Notes under the pieces: model-generated
Told to the model about the DNA's origin: nothing
Databases searched by the model: none
The model's input: the letters and a program-made list of their open reading frames with translations, nothing else
Translations under genes and position numbers: made by a program
Part shown: in pieces, positions 21,430 through 32,718 of the stretch
How the letters are laid out: each line of letters begins with the position of its first letter
How positions within the stretch are numbered: position 1 is the stretch's first letter
Assembly (NCBI RefSeq): GCF_954871325.1
Contig: NC_088775.1
Location: 13,555,561 to 13,619,560, forward strand
Direction of reading: 5' to 3'
DNA length: 64,000 nt
Origin: Gordionus sp. m RMFG-2023
Taxonomy: Eukaryota; Nematomorpha; Gordioida; Chordodea; Parachordodidae

Positions 21430-24400
21430 TCAATCGATTCTTTCATTCATCTTATTAATATTCTGAGTTTTTGTTTTGAATATTTTGTTAGGCTGCAGAC
21501 CTTTAATCTTTCTACTTTTTAAACCACCCAAATTCTGTGGTTTCATATGTATGCGCGCGAATTTCGTACCTTCTTCATCGTATGATATATTTTTCGTCTT
21601 TTTGACCTAATTAAAAATTTTGAAAATATAATTTGAATTTATAAAACATTATAAACATTCTCATTTATAATTTCTGAAAAAGCCTGAACTTTAAAAAAAA
21701 CTTTGCTATTTATTCTTGTCTAAATTAAAATCGGCTACCTTTTTTTTGTGCATTATTATTTATAAAATTAATAAATAAATGGAATCGTTTAATTTTTTTA
21801 AAAAAGAGTTTAGGGACATTATAGTATAATTTATTATGTATATAAAACTTTGAAGTATTTATTTTTTTCCGCCATTTTAAAATTATCTTAAGATTAAAAA
21901 GTGGAACGTGATTTCAATATAAAATAACCACATAAAATCGAATTGTCTAGCAAATTTATTTTTAAAAATGATTTGCTATTATGACAAAGTCGTGGAAAAC
22001 GCTGAAAGGCGTTTAATTATTTAGCCATTGATGAGTACAAAAAAGGAAATCGAAAATAAAAATATATAGTAATTAAACATTTATAGATTTAAAGTTCAAG
22101 ATTCTATGATAAAATAACTGTTGCACATTGTTGAGGATATGAAAAAAAATTATATGCTCGGATTCTACTTAAAATAATTTTATAAGGTAAAAACTTTAGT
22201 CTACAGTGTACCTAAAACGAATTATTCGTTATTTGATTGATATTTTAGGAATACGAATAAAAAAAATTATTTGAATCGAATAAGGATAATAAATTATCTG
22301 TAGAAATAATTTTTTATCTCTATTAATTTAATTATTCATAAATAATCGAATACTTTTTGTTATTCATACGATATATTCAACATTTTTTATAGGATAAATA
22401 AAAATAACTTTCGAAAATAGAAAAAAACTTGATTGGACATGTGAAAATTTAGAATACTTCCGAGAATTGATATCAGCTGCTGTTATTTAGCGATTAAGAT
22501 TTGAGAGAGAATATAATAACTAGTATTATTCGTATTTAGAAAGAGAAAATTGATAGATTAAAAAAATCCCTGGCATTAGGAAATGGTGTGAGGGGTCATG
22601 CATTACTGATGGACCTTAATATACAAAGATATAAATATCCTTTTAGTATTTTATCAAAATACGTTTTCCAAATGGGTAGGATCCCATGCCATTAGTCAAA
22701 AAATAATTGTTAAATATAGAGTAAAGGTATTAGAATAGTCTTTCACCCTCGATTTTAATCAAATAATATGTGGGCAATTATGAAGAGAGCTGTGAAGGTA
22801 TCGTTCTTAAATGAATGTAGATTTGCAGAAAAATATTCAACGAATGTAGCATAAAATAGTTTCAGTCAAATTAACTCTTTTTATGTTAGAACCATTCGAA
22901 TGAGAAATCTGTAATGTTGTGTTCAACAATATATATTTTGGTTTGGGTTTTGTATTTAAAAACTTTTTTTATAACCAGGCCAAGCAACCTTAGAAAAATT
23001 TTTTAAACTGGACTGGGTCAGGTAAAAATTTGGCCAGGCCAAGCATTCTATAAATTCCCACTGGGCCAGGCCTGAAATTTTCACATTTGCAGACTTCTGA
23101 TATTGGATAACTCAAGCAAACGTTAAATAATTTTTTTTTACTCCAATTTTTAATATCATTGTAATTACGATATGGCTAAAAAAAATACATGTTTTTAAGT
23201 CTTTATAATAAAGGATGCACTATAATTTCTTAAAAGCTCCTTATAACTCTTTTAATATCACAAATTATGTGTCATGAAAAATTGAAGGCTGTCGTTTTTT
23301 TCGACGAGGCTGAGCGGTATTACTCAATAAATAATGGTTAAAGTTGTATCCTAAATATCTATTATAAATAAATATGTTTATTTATATTTTTCCATTTAGG
23401 ACACAGCCTAACAAAAAATATTCTATTTACTTTCAATTGTTTTGGAAGTTTAATCGATTTTTTAAATAACTCTTCTGATGCTATATTTGATCTTTTGTAC
23501 ATCATGTCCATCCGGGGACCTATTTCGTCTAGGCATTGATCGCCTGGTTCATTGTTTCCCGCTTTTATTCTTTATGGAAATTTTCAATTTAATAAATATT
23601 CATATATTAGTTATAAAAAACATAATTTCCATTAATTAAGATATTATAATATATAACTAAAATTAAGTTTACAGTTTAAAACTCCTGAATGAAATTAAGT
23701 CAATATCTTCGCATAGAGTGAAAGAAATGACATGTTCTATCCCATTTATTGCTAGAGCATCAATCTGCGGACCCCTAAATACATCTATTTAAAGAAATAT
23801 AAGATATAGTTAGATATTTTTTATATAACTCATATAATATAAGCAGTGCTGAAAACCTTACTTTAAAAAAGTAAAACCGTTATTTTTCAAAACTTTCCTA
23901 ACAATGAAACGTCATTTTCTTAATCGTTACTTACTAAAAAAAGAATTTCAAATAAAATAAAACACTATGACAGTCATTAAAATGTTATTTTTCAGATATT
24001 ACGTAAAAAATGGTAATAAAATTAGATAAAATTAAAAATAAGTTAAAAAATGGTAATAAAATTAGATAAAATTAAAAATAGGTTATCCATAAAATGTACA
24101 ATTTAAAATACATTTTCTAACCACTTTCGAAAATATTTTATTAAACAATAATTTTTTTTCAAATTTTAATCCAGGAAACAGAAAGGTTTAGCTTTAACTA
24201 GTGTCGATTATGGAAGGGTATTGTTAATATTTAATAAAATTTAAAAAGGTAAACAATAAAATAATTTAAACTTATTATATCTAAACTCTTCTATGTACAT
24301 GTTTTACTCAAACAAAAATTTTCTTTCCAAGGAAAATAACGAATGTTGTGATTTTTTGTCCCCAAGAAGTAATAACGTTAGTTTACGGCACTGATTATAA

Positions 24401-25852
24401 GTACAACGACATAACATTTCGATAGCTCGAAAAAATACTAAGTCTTTATTTTCAAGGGGGATAAATAAATTAAGCTGACCATATAACTAATAGATGGAAT
24501 TAGATTTGTGAAAATAAATATTCTAAAGAAGGAATATTTATTTTTATATATTGTTTTTTTTTATATTTAATTTTAAATATTATATATATATGTTTTAATA
24601 TATATGCTCATATGTAATAAAATAAATTTTGCATTCAAATATTTTTATTTTTAATATATAAAAACGTTAAATAAAAATATATCAAAATGTACCTGAAAAC
24701 AGATAGAGATCTCGAAAATAATATCCAGATACAGATACTTTTTATGAAAGTGTATATAGATATAGATACCACATTTCTATATCTAGATACTTTAACAACG
24801 CAAATCAAACATATTATTTACCAATTAATAAATTCTTTAATCTTTTGAAAGTAGGGTCACTGTCAAATCTGAGCCCATTAAAAATAAGAGCCGGCTTCGA
24901 TCCTTCCATAATTTTACTTTTCTATAATATAATATTTTAATTATATAAGGTTAAACAAAATATTTTTAACCTGAAAATCTTTCAATGGGACATAATTTTG
25001 CATACCAAATTCGTAAATATCTAAAACATGAAAGTCAAACATGCGTCCTAAAAATATTTATATTTAATATATTTTTAAAAATATCATAGAATTTAACTTT
25101 TAAATTTTAGCCCATGGAAGAAATGAAACTATAAATGGGCTTATAAACTTATATCAAGTGTAAATTAACTGTGAGGATCAACTGGAAGAGTTCAACCCGC
25201 TCAACGATTCGAAAAAATGACCAGCTGCATTTAGATTGAGTTTTATAAACCAATATTTATGCCAAAATCGGACACCTAAATGGAGCCAACCACTTATTTT
25301 AGAAAATTCTGATTTATGGTGGTTTTGAACCTGCCCTGGTTAAATTTCCCTTGACTCAAGTAAATAAAACTTAAAGTCGGGCTGAGTTTTTGCAACTAAA
25401 TCAACTCAATACAAATTAACAAAACTAAATGAAAACGCAAACATGTTTTTTTATAAAAAATTACCTATAATCAAATTATTCGGCCTTTTTTTGGAATGAG
25501 TACCCATGAAAAATAAGGCAGCGTCATTTTTTTGCGAAAAGAATTCCTAAAAAAAATAGCGAATTATAATATAGTTAACAAATATTTAAACCAGTGATAC
25601 AGGATTTTCGAATGGTCTGATGGGGTTTTTCTTGCCCAAAAATTTGCTACTATGTTTTTTGAAAGAATACTTTAATAATAATAAATTTTTAATATATATA
25701 AAATGATTATTTATTTTACTAGATCTTTTAATAAGTTAAGTATGACAGAATTGGCATTTTGTCCCCGCACAAAAATCGTATTTTTATCGTGTTCAACAAA
25801 CTTTGGTTCTTTGCGCTCAAGGTATAACTTTCCAGCTCTCGTTTTTGGTTTT
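21430..25852 (-). CDS. RPF2: ribosome production factor 2 (Brix domain), first exon not located
   Basis: RPF2 with RRS1 brings the 5S rRNP (5S rRNA, RPL5, RPL11) into the nucleolar pre-60S particle. Eight exons were placed: 25720-25852, 25592-25669, 25465-25546, 24971-25047, 24822-24921, 23673-23784, 23431-23569 and 21430-21606 (stop TGA). All have GT-AG borders and matching phases and total about 299 codons (human about 306). Landmarks in order: KPKTRAGKLYLERKEPKF, RGQNANSVI, IRPFEN, KKRPNNLIIG|RMFDFHVLD, GSKPALIFNG, DVFRGPQID, GIEHVISF, DEIGPRMD, NIASEELFKKS, LPKQLK|VKKTKNIS, ARIHMKPQNL, SRKIKGLQ. Introns are 50, 45, 417, 49, 1037, 103 and 1824 nt; the 1037-nt one holds the MITE at 23844-24393. 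The 5-10 residue start exon lies right of 25852. The frame is unbroken, so the gene looks functional. Confidence 0.95.
22950..23092. repeat. hAT-type end with GGCCAGGCC repeats, in an RPF2 intron
   Basis: Three blocks of ACCAGGCCAAGC, TTGGCCAGGCC and CTGGGCCAGGCC spaced by A/T, ending TTTGCAGACTTCTG. It is laid out like the GCCGGGCC elements at 7721 and 57041. Only one end is recognisable. Confidence 0.45.
23844..24393. mobile_element. hAT-type MITE inside an RPF2 intron
   Basis: Ends CAGTGCTGAAAAC and GTTTACGGCACTG are inverted. Flanks AATATAAG (23836-23843) and ATTATAAG (24394-24401) differ at one base, an 8-bp target duplication. The interior is A/T with TAACGTTA and ACCGTTA motifs and no ORF. 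Confidence 0.7.
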
Positions 25853-26373
25853 CTAGTAGTAGTAGTAGTTAATAAAATAAATATTAGAAATATACCAGAT
25901 CCAGGGATCTGTTTTCAATAAGGTAGATCCTAATCACTTTTTTTCCAATTAATCTAACTTTCATCCCTTTTCTGATAATATATTATTATTCCACAAATAT
26001 AATACAAACCCAAATTTAATAAAATGATACAACTAATCCATATTATATAAACAAAAAACCTTTCATCATTTATGGTCATAGTTATAGCGTAATTTAGGAT
26101 TGCAAAAATTATAGAACTTATAAATCGTTTCAGGGAATCTTGAGAATATATCGTGATACCTTTTTTGTATGTATTTAAAACGTAGTTTAATAAAAATTTA
26201 CAAGAAATGTTTTTATTTATAAAAATTTTTATTATTCTAGTAAACGCGCCGATATCGTAACTTGTTATTGGTCAGTATCGGTCAATACATCAATATCCGG
26301 TCACTTCTAACAGATAACTGATCGATATCGGCCAGTTTCAATTGATAATTGGTAGATATCGGTCAATTTTAAC
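25853..26373. other. RPF2 5' side: AT-rich, with ATCGGTCA-type short repeats
   Basis: The missing RPF2 start exon and promoter should lie here or further right, but I see no certain one; an ATG AAA before a GTTAGA donor-like site near 25965 is possible. From 26240 to 26370 degenerate copies of GATATCGGTCAAT recur, probably an old element end. Confidence 0.35.
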
Positions 26374-27150
26374 TAGGGCTGTGCCGATCAACATATTTTT
26401 CACCGATCCGATCCGATATTGCTTCAAACCCGATCCGATATTTATACTGATTTTTAAACACCCCCGTTTAAAACCAATGTAATTAACAAATCAATATTTT
26501 TATGAAAAAAACCGAATTATGAATTTAATTTTTCTATTTCTACAATTAAGGCTATAATAAAAAAATATATATTTAATAATATATGCATTTTATGTTGGTA
26601 TGAATTATAAAATTGTAATATTTAATATATAAAATTATAATATATTAGATTTTTTTAATAAATATGAGAGCCTCCAGATTTTCTGGGAATAAGATTCTAC
26701 GATATGGACTATCTATATCTCCTGCCGTAATGAAGGTAGACTCAAATGATTCCGCAAATAACCCATTTTGCAAAATTATCTTTGTCTTTTGTAAAATATT
26801 TCCATAATTCAGACACCATATTTAAAAAAATCTTTTATTTAAAGTATAAATAAAAAAATTAGCGTTATTTAAAAAGATTTAAAATAAATAAAACTTTGGG
26901 TGTTCCTTTCTATTTTTATAACAAAAACTTTTAAAATACTATAAATCTATTTTAAAAAAGAAATAAAATTTAAAAAAATTATTTAGAAAATATTATAATA
27001 ATGTAAAATAAATATACATAACATAAAATAACAAAAAAAAGAAAAACAAAAAAATCGGATTGGTTTTTTACAGGTATCGGCCCGATCCGATATTTTCGGA
27101 AAACGCTAAATATAGGTGCCGATCCGATATTTAATATCGGCACAGCCCTA
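26374..27150 (-). mobile_element. internally deleted hAT, perfect 15-bp TIR and 8-bp TSD
   Basis: TIR TAGGGCTGTGCCGAT is perfect at both ends. The target ATTTTAAC is exact at 26366-26373 and 27151-27158. Subterminal GATCCGATATT repeats lie inside both ends. On the minus strand the interior holds a BED-finger start (SELWKYFTKDKDNFAK..IC) directly followed by the hAT C-terminal stretch (TAGDIDSPYRRILFPENLEA), with the catalytic middle missing. It is a recent non-autonomous derivative that must depend on a full copy elsewhere. Confidence 0.9.
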
Positions 27151-27312
27151 ATTTTAACATATCCCAAAATGATAGTTAACCTCCTTAAATTAAAAAATAA
27201 CCTTATATCGATAAGAAAAAAGGTTAGGTGCACCTATATGCCTTTTCCTCCATTAATTACTTTGTGATCCCAAAGATTCTTTATGCCCTACAATCACTAA
27301 CACATTTTAATA

Positions 27313-27933
27313 AGGATGCACCGATAACTCTTTTGGGGGCCAATCCGATATTAAATTGATATCGACCGAATAGAATATCATCTCTGATTTTATATTCTGT
27401 AAAAAAACTAGTCGTTTTAATTTTTAATGAATACATCTAGTGTTGCAACATCATTCAATTTGAGTCGATTTTTAAAAACGGTTAACTCACTATTATATCC
27501 AGAAAAATATTACGCAAATCTGAAGATTTTGCTCATAACTGACACAAAGGTTTGGACATCTATTAGCAAAATTTTACAATATTTTTTGGCTAAAATATTG
27601 AGTTAGCCATTTTTTTTAAATCGGCTCAAATGCGATTTTACTTCACTTATACTTTTTAATAGTGTAACATCTATAATTTAAATGCCATAAGATAAGTCAT
27701 TTAAATATATTAGTATATATAAAATATTTTTATTAATAAATCACTTATTTATATAATAATATTAATCTATTTACATAATAAGTAACAAACAAATATATTA
27801 TAAAATTTGTGCAATTTTTTTAAAATTAAGGAGCTATTCTATCGGATCAGATAATTTTATAACATCACCGTTAACCAATATTTTAAAAAGATGAAATATC
27901 GGCCCGATTTAATAAAAAATATGGGTACATCCT
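27313..27933. mobile_element. hAT-type element with GGATGCACCGAT ends, carrying a foldback MITE
   Basis: AGGATGCACCGATA on the left and ATGGGTACATCCT on the right form imperfect inverted ends, with CCAATCCGATATT and ATCGGCCCGATTT just inside. The centre (27438-27660) is a copy of a second repeat with arms 27457-27505 and 27588-27645 (AATTTGAGTCGATTTTTAAA and inverse), also found at 52879-53088 and 55500-55606. No ORF. Confidence 0.55.
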
Positions 27934-27949
27934 GGCATTTTAATATCCT

Positions 27950-28330
27950 GCCATCCTTGATACCCACGGGCATGAGGTAAAAATCTTGGCAGAACACATA
28001 ATAAATCTTAAATTTGGGAATTATATTGGCTGCAGGCTACCCTATCCACCAAAACAGGTGGAATTTATGTGTTCACCTTACCCACTCTCTGCCAACACTT
28101 TTACCTTATTGCGTTTATCACGATCCCATTATTGGCGAGTTCCATATACACCTGAATTATCTATTGCATCACGCTATAGACTTTTAAAAGTCCTCTTCCT
28201 TAATTGGCTTCCTTTCAACCTTATTGTAGAGGCTGGAATTTACTTTTGGCTGAGAACTCTGCTAACCTGCAAAACATTCCAGTCACATTATTAGTCTTTA
28301 CCATCTCAGGGGGCTCATCACAGTGATGTT
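27950..28330. other. unassigned GC-richer island
   Basis: About 380 bp with normal base composition inside A/T-rich DNA. A frame runs at 27986-28294 (+), but the translation is not a known domain and has no supporting splice sites. It looks like a fragment of a foreign or once-coding repeat. No function is assigned. Confidence 0.35.
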
Positions 28331-29094
28331 TCCTTTGAAAGCCTTTTACTAGATTAAAATATTCATATATCGCCATCTATAAGTTTTTATACATAATTCA
28401 CAATATTTTTTTTATTACTAGCCCAACAGCTAATTATTGCTGAAATTATTAGAAAAAATAAATGAATAAATAAAAAAAATTGAAAAATTGGAGCTTAGTC
28501 ATATTCATTTCAAAATATATTTAAAATTTTTTATTGGCAATGAGATGACACATATTAAAAAATAATAATTGTAATGTTTTCTTTGTATTATCAATTTATT
28601 AATAAATTCATTATTCAAACTACCATTGGAAAATGGCAAAAAGTCTATTTTTGTACTATTCTTAGGTAAAATAATTACTATTTCATATTCAATAATTATT
28701 TAAATTTGAAATTATTAGGTGTAATCCAAAAAATATTAATTATAAAGCTTTTCCTTTCCTTAGGCCTTTGACAAATTCAATTTTTAAAAAAATCCTTAGA
28801 TGACAATAAATTTGATTAATTTAAAGGTATAAAAAATTATAAAATTCTTTAATTTTTACTAATATTCTCAAATATCACTTTAATCAGCCAATTTTGCCAT
28901 CAACATTGACCTATTTTGCCTTAATGTAAGTCTTTTTTTAAATCTAAATTTATTGTTTATAAATAATATAGGATAGATAATAATGATAGTAACTGACCCC
29001 TAAATTAATAACACCTGTCTATACACTCCATACTTTGGTTAATAACATCTTCAAATACATGCAATACATCCATATTCAACTATGGAATTAAAAG
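28331..29094. other. AT-rich spacer
   Basis: No gene, element end or RNA gene seen. Confidence 0.4.
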
Positions 29095-29535
29095 TAGGGC
29101 TGAACCCAATACCTTTTTAAATTTAGGCTTGATAGAATTATTATAATTTATATAAAAATTTTAAATACAATTTTTACAGTCATTTTGCAAAATTATATAT
29201 ATATTTTTACTAATATTTATTATTGCTGATTAGATTATTAAATTAAAAATAAGATTAAAGAAGGGAACAAAATAAATAGGATAAAATAATTTTATTAAAT
29301 TCAGTTGCAATCCTTTGTCATTTAAGAGTTGATAGTCTAAAATCTACATGTTAATATTTAGGTTATTCATTTAGCTTAGGATGCTGGTCTTAAACAAGGT
29401 AATGTTTTCTTTTTAAAAGAGTAGAGACTATATTTAAGCAATGTATTCATGCTTTTTTAATGTAAACTGAAATGCAAATCAAATAATAAATCAATTTTAT
29501 GTAAATTTTATAAATCCAATGGGTTCCCAGCCCTA
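29095..29535. mobile_element. hAT-type MITE with TAGGGCTG ends
   Basis: Left TAGGGCTG-AACCCA and right TGGGTTCCCAGCCCTA are inverted. Flanks ATTAAAAG and ATAAAAAA agree at 6 of 8. No ORF. The outer 8 bp equal those of the hAT at 26374, suggesting that the same transposase could act on both. Confidence 0.6.
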
Positions 29536-30931
29536 ATAAAAAAAATGTCAATGTTTTATATATATAAAAAAAATTTATTTAAAATAATTGTAAGGCGAGT
29601 ATAAGTTATTAGCGTTAACTTCATTTCAGTGTTTCCAATTATTAGGATGTAAAAAAATATGAAATGTATTTATTTTTAAATTAATTTTTAAAAGATTAAC
29701 TTGATGTAATTAGATTTATAGAATATTTTTCATTTTTATTGCAATATTTCACGTTAAATTAAGGTTTGTTGCAATATTTCCTGTTATAAAAGATTACTAG
29801 TTAGTCTATTTTTGAAATAAAAATTATCATATAAAATTGCGAAAAAAGTAACCATCTCCCTTGTATTTTTTTTTAAAAAATTAAATTAAATTTTAGTAAT
29901 ATTTTAATTGATAAATAAAATACCAAATATCAATAAAAAAAATATTTAATATCTAAAATCCTATTATTATAAATATTAATTAATTATAAAGCATTATATT
30001 AACTAATACAATAATAATTCTATAATATATAAAAATGTCTATGTATGTACGTATGTATGTATTTATGCATGTATGTATGCTGGGTTTGGCAGTATCGCGG
30101 ATATTTGAATCTAAGATACATAAAATTTTGGAAAGTATATTGTATCTAAGATACAAATTATTTAAAAGTATTTGTATCTTAAACCTTGTATTTAAAAAGA
30201 TATAGATACTTTAAAAAACTAATTTATTAGTTAAATATTTAAAATGATATTATTTTAAAATTTAAATAAAAATTTTAATCCAAATTTAGATATTTTAAGA
30301 TAATATATGATATATGACTTGTGAGCACATGTATTTAGATCATTTTTTCTCTCAACATATCTTTAATTTTTTTGTCGTTCAGATGGAGAAAATAGAGAAT
30401 CATGGCACGATTGTATTCTGTGTTTTTACAAATTAAGATTCTCTTTTTTTACGTAGCCAAAGTACATTTATCTCCTTGCACTTTCAACAATGAGGTAGCT
30501 AAAGGTTAGAGAATAGCTAAAAATTTTAAATTTTTCGTATATTTAATCATTTAATATATTATTGGTAATGTCTATAGAACAAATATCACATAAAGCTTCT
30601 TCAACAACTGATGCTTTTTTACATACTTGTATTTGCTACATACATTTTATTGTTTGCTGAGTTGGGCACTACCGCGAATACTTGTATCTAAGATACAAGA
30701 TCCTTTTGTTTCTTGTACTTAGTATTTTTTTGACATTTTTAATAAGATACTAGTATCTGTATCTAAGATCCTTTATTCTGAAAAGAATCTTGTATCTTTT
30801 CATTTTCTTGATAAATGATACAGATTCTTTTTAATATTCATGTTTAAAATTTTACATATCACAGTATATATCTTATTTTTTTCGAGAATTATATGAATTT
30901 CCTTCTTTTTCTACAATATTTTAAATATAAT
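29536..30931. other. AT-rich spacer with GTAT microsatellite and hAT ends carrying GTATCTAAGATAC
   Basis: A (GTAT)n run lies at 30030-30075. Two left ends follow, GCTGGGTTTGGCAGTATCGC (about 30078) and GCTGAGTTGGGCACTACCGC (about 30657), each followed by ATCTAAGATACAA repeats. An inverse end (GCCCAACTCTG) of this family is at 47857. No complete element can be bounded. Confidence 0.45.
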
Positions 30932-30950
30932 TGTTGTATTATAATAAATA

Positions 30951-30978
30951 CTAGTAGATAGCCCGTCAAAAATGACGG
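30951..30978 (-). other. Helitron 3' terminus: hairpin plus CTAG
   Basis: The minus strand reads CCGTCA-TTTT-TGACGG (pairing 73-78 with 63-68 of block 30900), eight bases before the terminal region GCTATCTACTAG. A 6-bp stem with a 4-nt loop just upstream of CTRR is the classic Helitron stop signal for rolling-circle transfer. Confidence 0.85.
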
Positions 30979-31299
30979 AGAATGAGAATTTTATTCGTTT
31001 TTTTAAGAAAGATGTTACCTTTTATTTAAAAATCATATCCAATTTATATAATCTGAGGAGAAGAACGCGAAATGATATTTCTGCCAAAGTGTCAATTTTG
31101 GTATACCCCTCTAAAATAGAATCATGAACGACATTGTCAACTCAACCATAAAACGGTCGTAAGTATTGTTATAAAGGCCATGACAAAACTATCGCATATT
31201 TTCCCATTAATAATGTTAATGAAATTGGCTGCACTACACATTCACGTTTGATCTAAATATTCATGAAAGTTCCTCAGGGAATCGGATAAAGTATTATTT

Positions 31300-32360
31300 A
31301 TAATAACTCCTAATGAGGTGAATGATAGTGGAATTAAATGCTTATATTTGTTAAAAATTAGGTAGAGGTGGCATAGGGATTGTGTTAGTGGTGATAGAAA
31401 TATCATTTGGAGGCAACTGGGTGTATAAAATAAACAGATAGATATAAAACATTAGATAAAAAACAAAATAAACCTCCAGAGGAGTTCACAGTGCCTTTAT
31501 CTTGGCCACCAGTAACTCAACGGGTAAGGCGTTTGTTGAATCGCCATTTTTTCCTTTGCTTATCTTTAATAATAGATTCATCATGTTTGGTAATGTGAGG
31601 GATTAGGGTTAGCCTAGACAAATAAAGAAATCAGGCAAAAATATAAATATACTATTGTTGAAATTAAACAAACATTAAAATAATGTAAAACCGGTAGAAG
31701 GGTCAATATTAGATGCATATTTCTAATAAGTTGGAGGGCTATCATCAAATAAAATTTTTGGGGGACTTATCAAGTCTATTATGATATTATAAAAGTTAAA
31801 AAATAACATGATAAATGTAATGTTATTAAGATAAAGGTTAATTAATTGTAAGGTAATTAAAAAATTAGATTAAAAAAGGGGGGAAAAAGAAGGTATAAAT
31901 TATTATATTATATTATATAAATTAAAGGTGATAAGGTTTTGAGATATAGTGGTTAATAGATAATAGAGATAGAAAGAAAAGAATGAGATAATAAAATTTA
32001 GTGATAAATAAAAATGTTTATTTTTGTTAAAAAATAGGTGGAGGTGGCATAGGGATTGTCATAGTGGTGATAGAAATATCATTTGGAGAACTGGGTGAAA
32101 ATAAAATAAACATAGATATAAAACATAAGATAAAAAAAAACCTCCAGATGAGTTCATTTCAAGCGTAGTTCTTTATTATTTTGTCTACCAGTAACTCTAG
32201 AACGGGTAAGGCGTTTGTTTATTCGTCATTATTTTCTTTGCTTATCTTTAATAATAGAATCATCATGTTTTGTAGCAATGTGAGGGAATAAGGTTGGGTT
32301 AGCCTAGACAAATAAAAAAATCAGGCAAAAATATAAATAAACATTATTATTGAAATAAAA
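31300..32360 (-). repeat. two partial duplicates of the Helitron's own exon region
   Basis: 31310-31800 and 31990-32360 each repeat the sequence around 36880-37270: GTAGAGGTGSCATAGGGA, ACGGGTAAGGCGTTTGTT, TCGCCATTTTT and TATCTTTAATA. They therefore carry copies of the exon encoding the R-K-K-W-R-L-N-K-R stretch, but not the helicase. They lie between the helicase stop and the 3' hairpin, so internal rearrangement or insertion of short Helitron copies is likely. Confidence 0.75.
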
Positions 32361-32718
32361 TGAAGATTTTTTGGAATAGATATAAAATAATATATAATAT
32401 TATTTATAATAAAAATAATGTACTATGTATATTTTTTTGTGCGTTATACAAAATAATCAGCAGGGATAATAGAGCAATGGTGGATCCGACAAAATGGTAA
32501 GCTTTTAAAAAAGTAGGATCCTTAAAAATTGTTATATTCATTTAGTTAAATTTTAAAAATGTACTTTGATATAATTTTCAATTAGACAAAATATTCATCA
32601 GAGATAAAAGGGCATATTGAGCGGCCTGACAAAAGGATGCTTAAATAATATAAAATTGTTTAAATTATAAAATAATATCATACTAAGTAATGTTCATTCT
32701 TATTCGTATAAACCGGGA

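Noticed and set aside
26979-27233. 84-codon minus-strand ORF
   Set aside because: Crosses the hAT terminus and its target duplication, so it cannot be an old gene.
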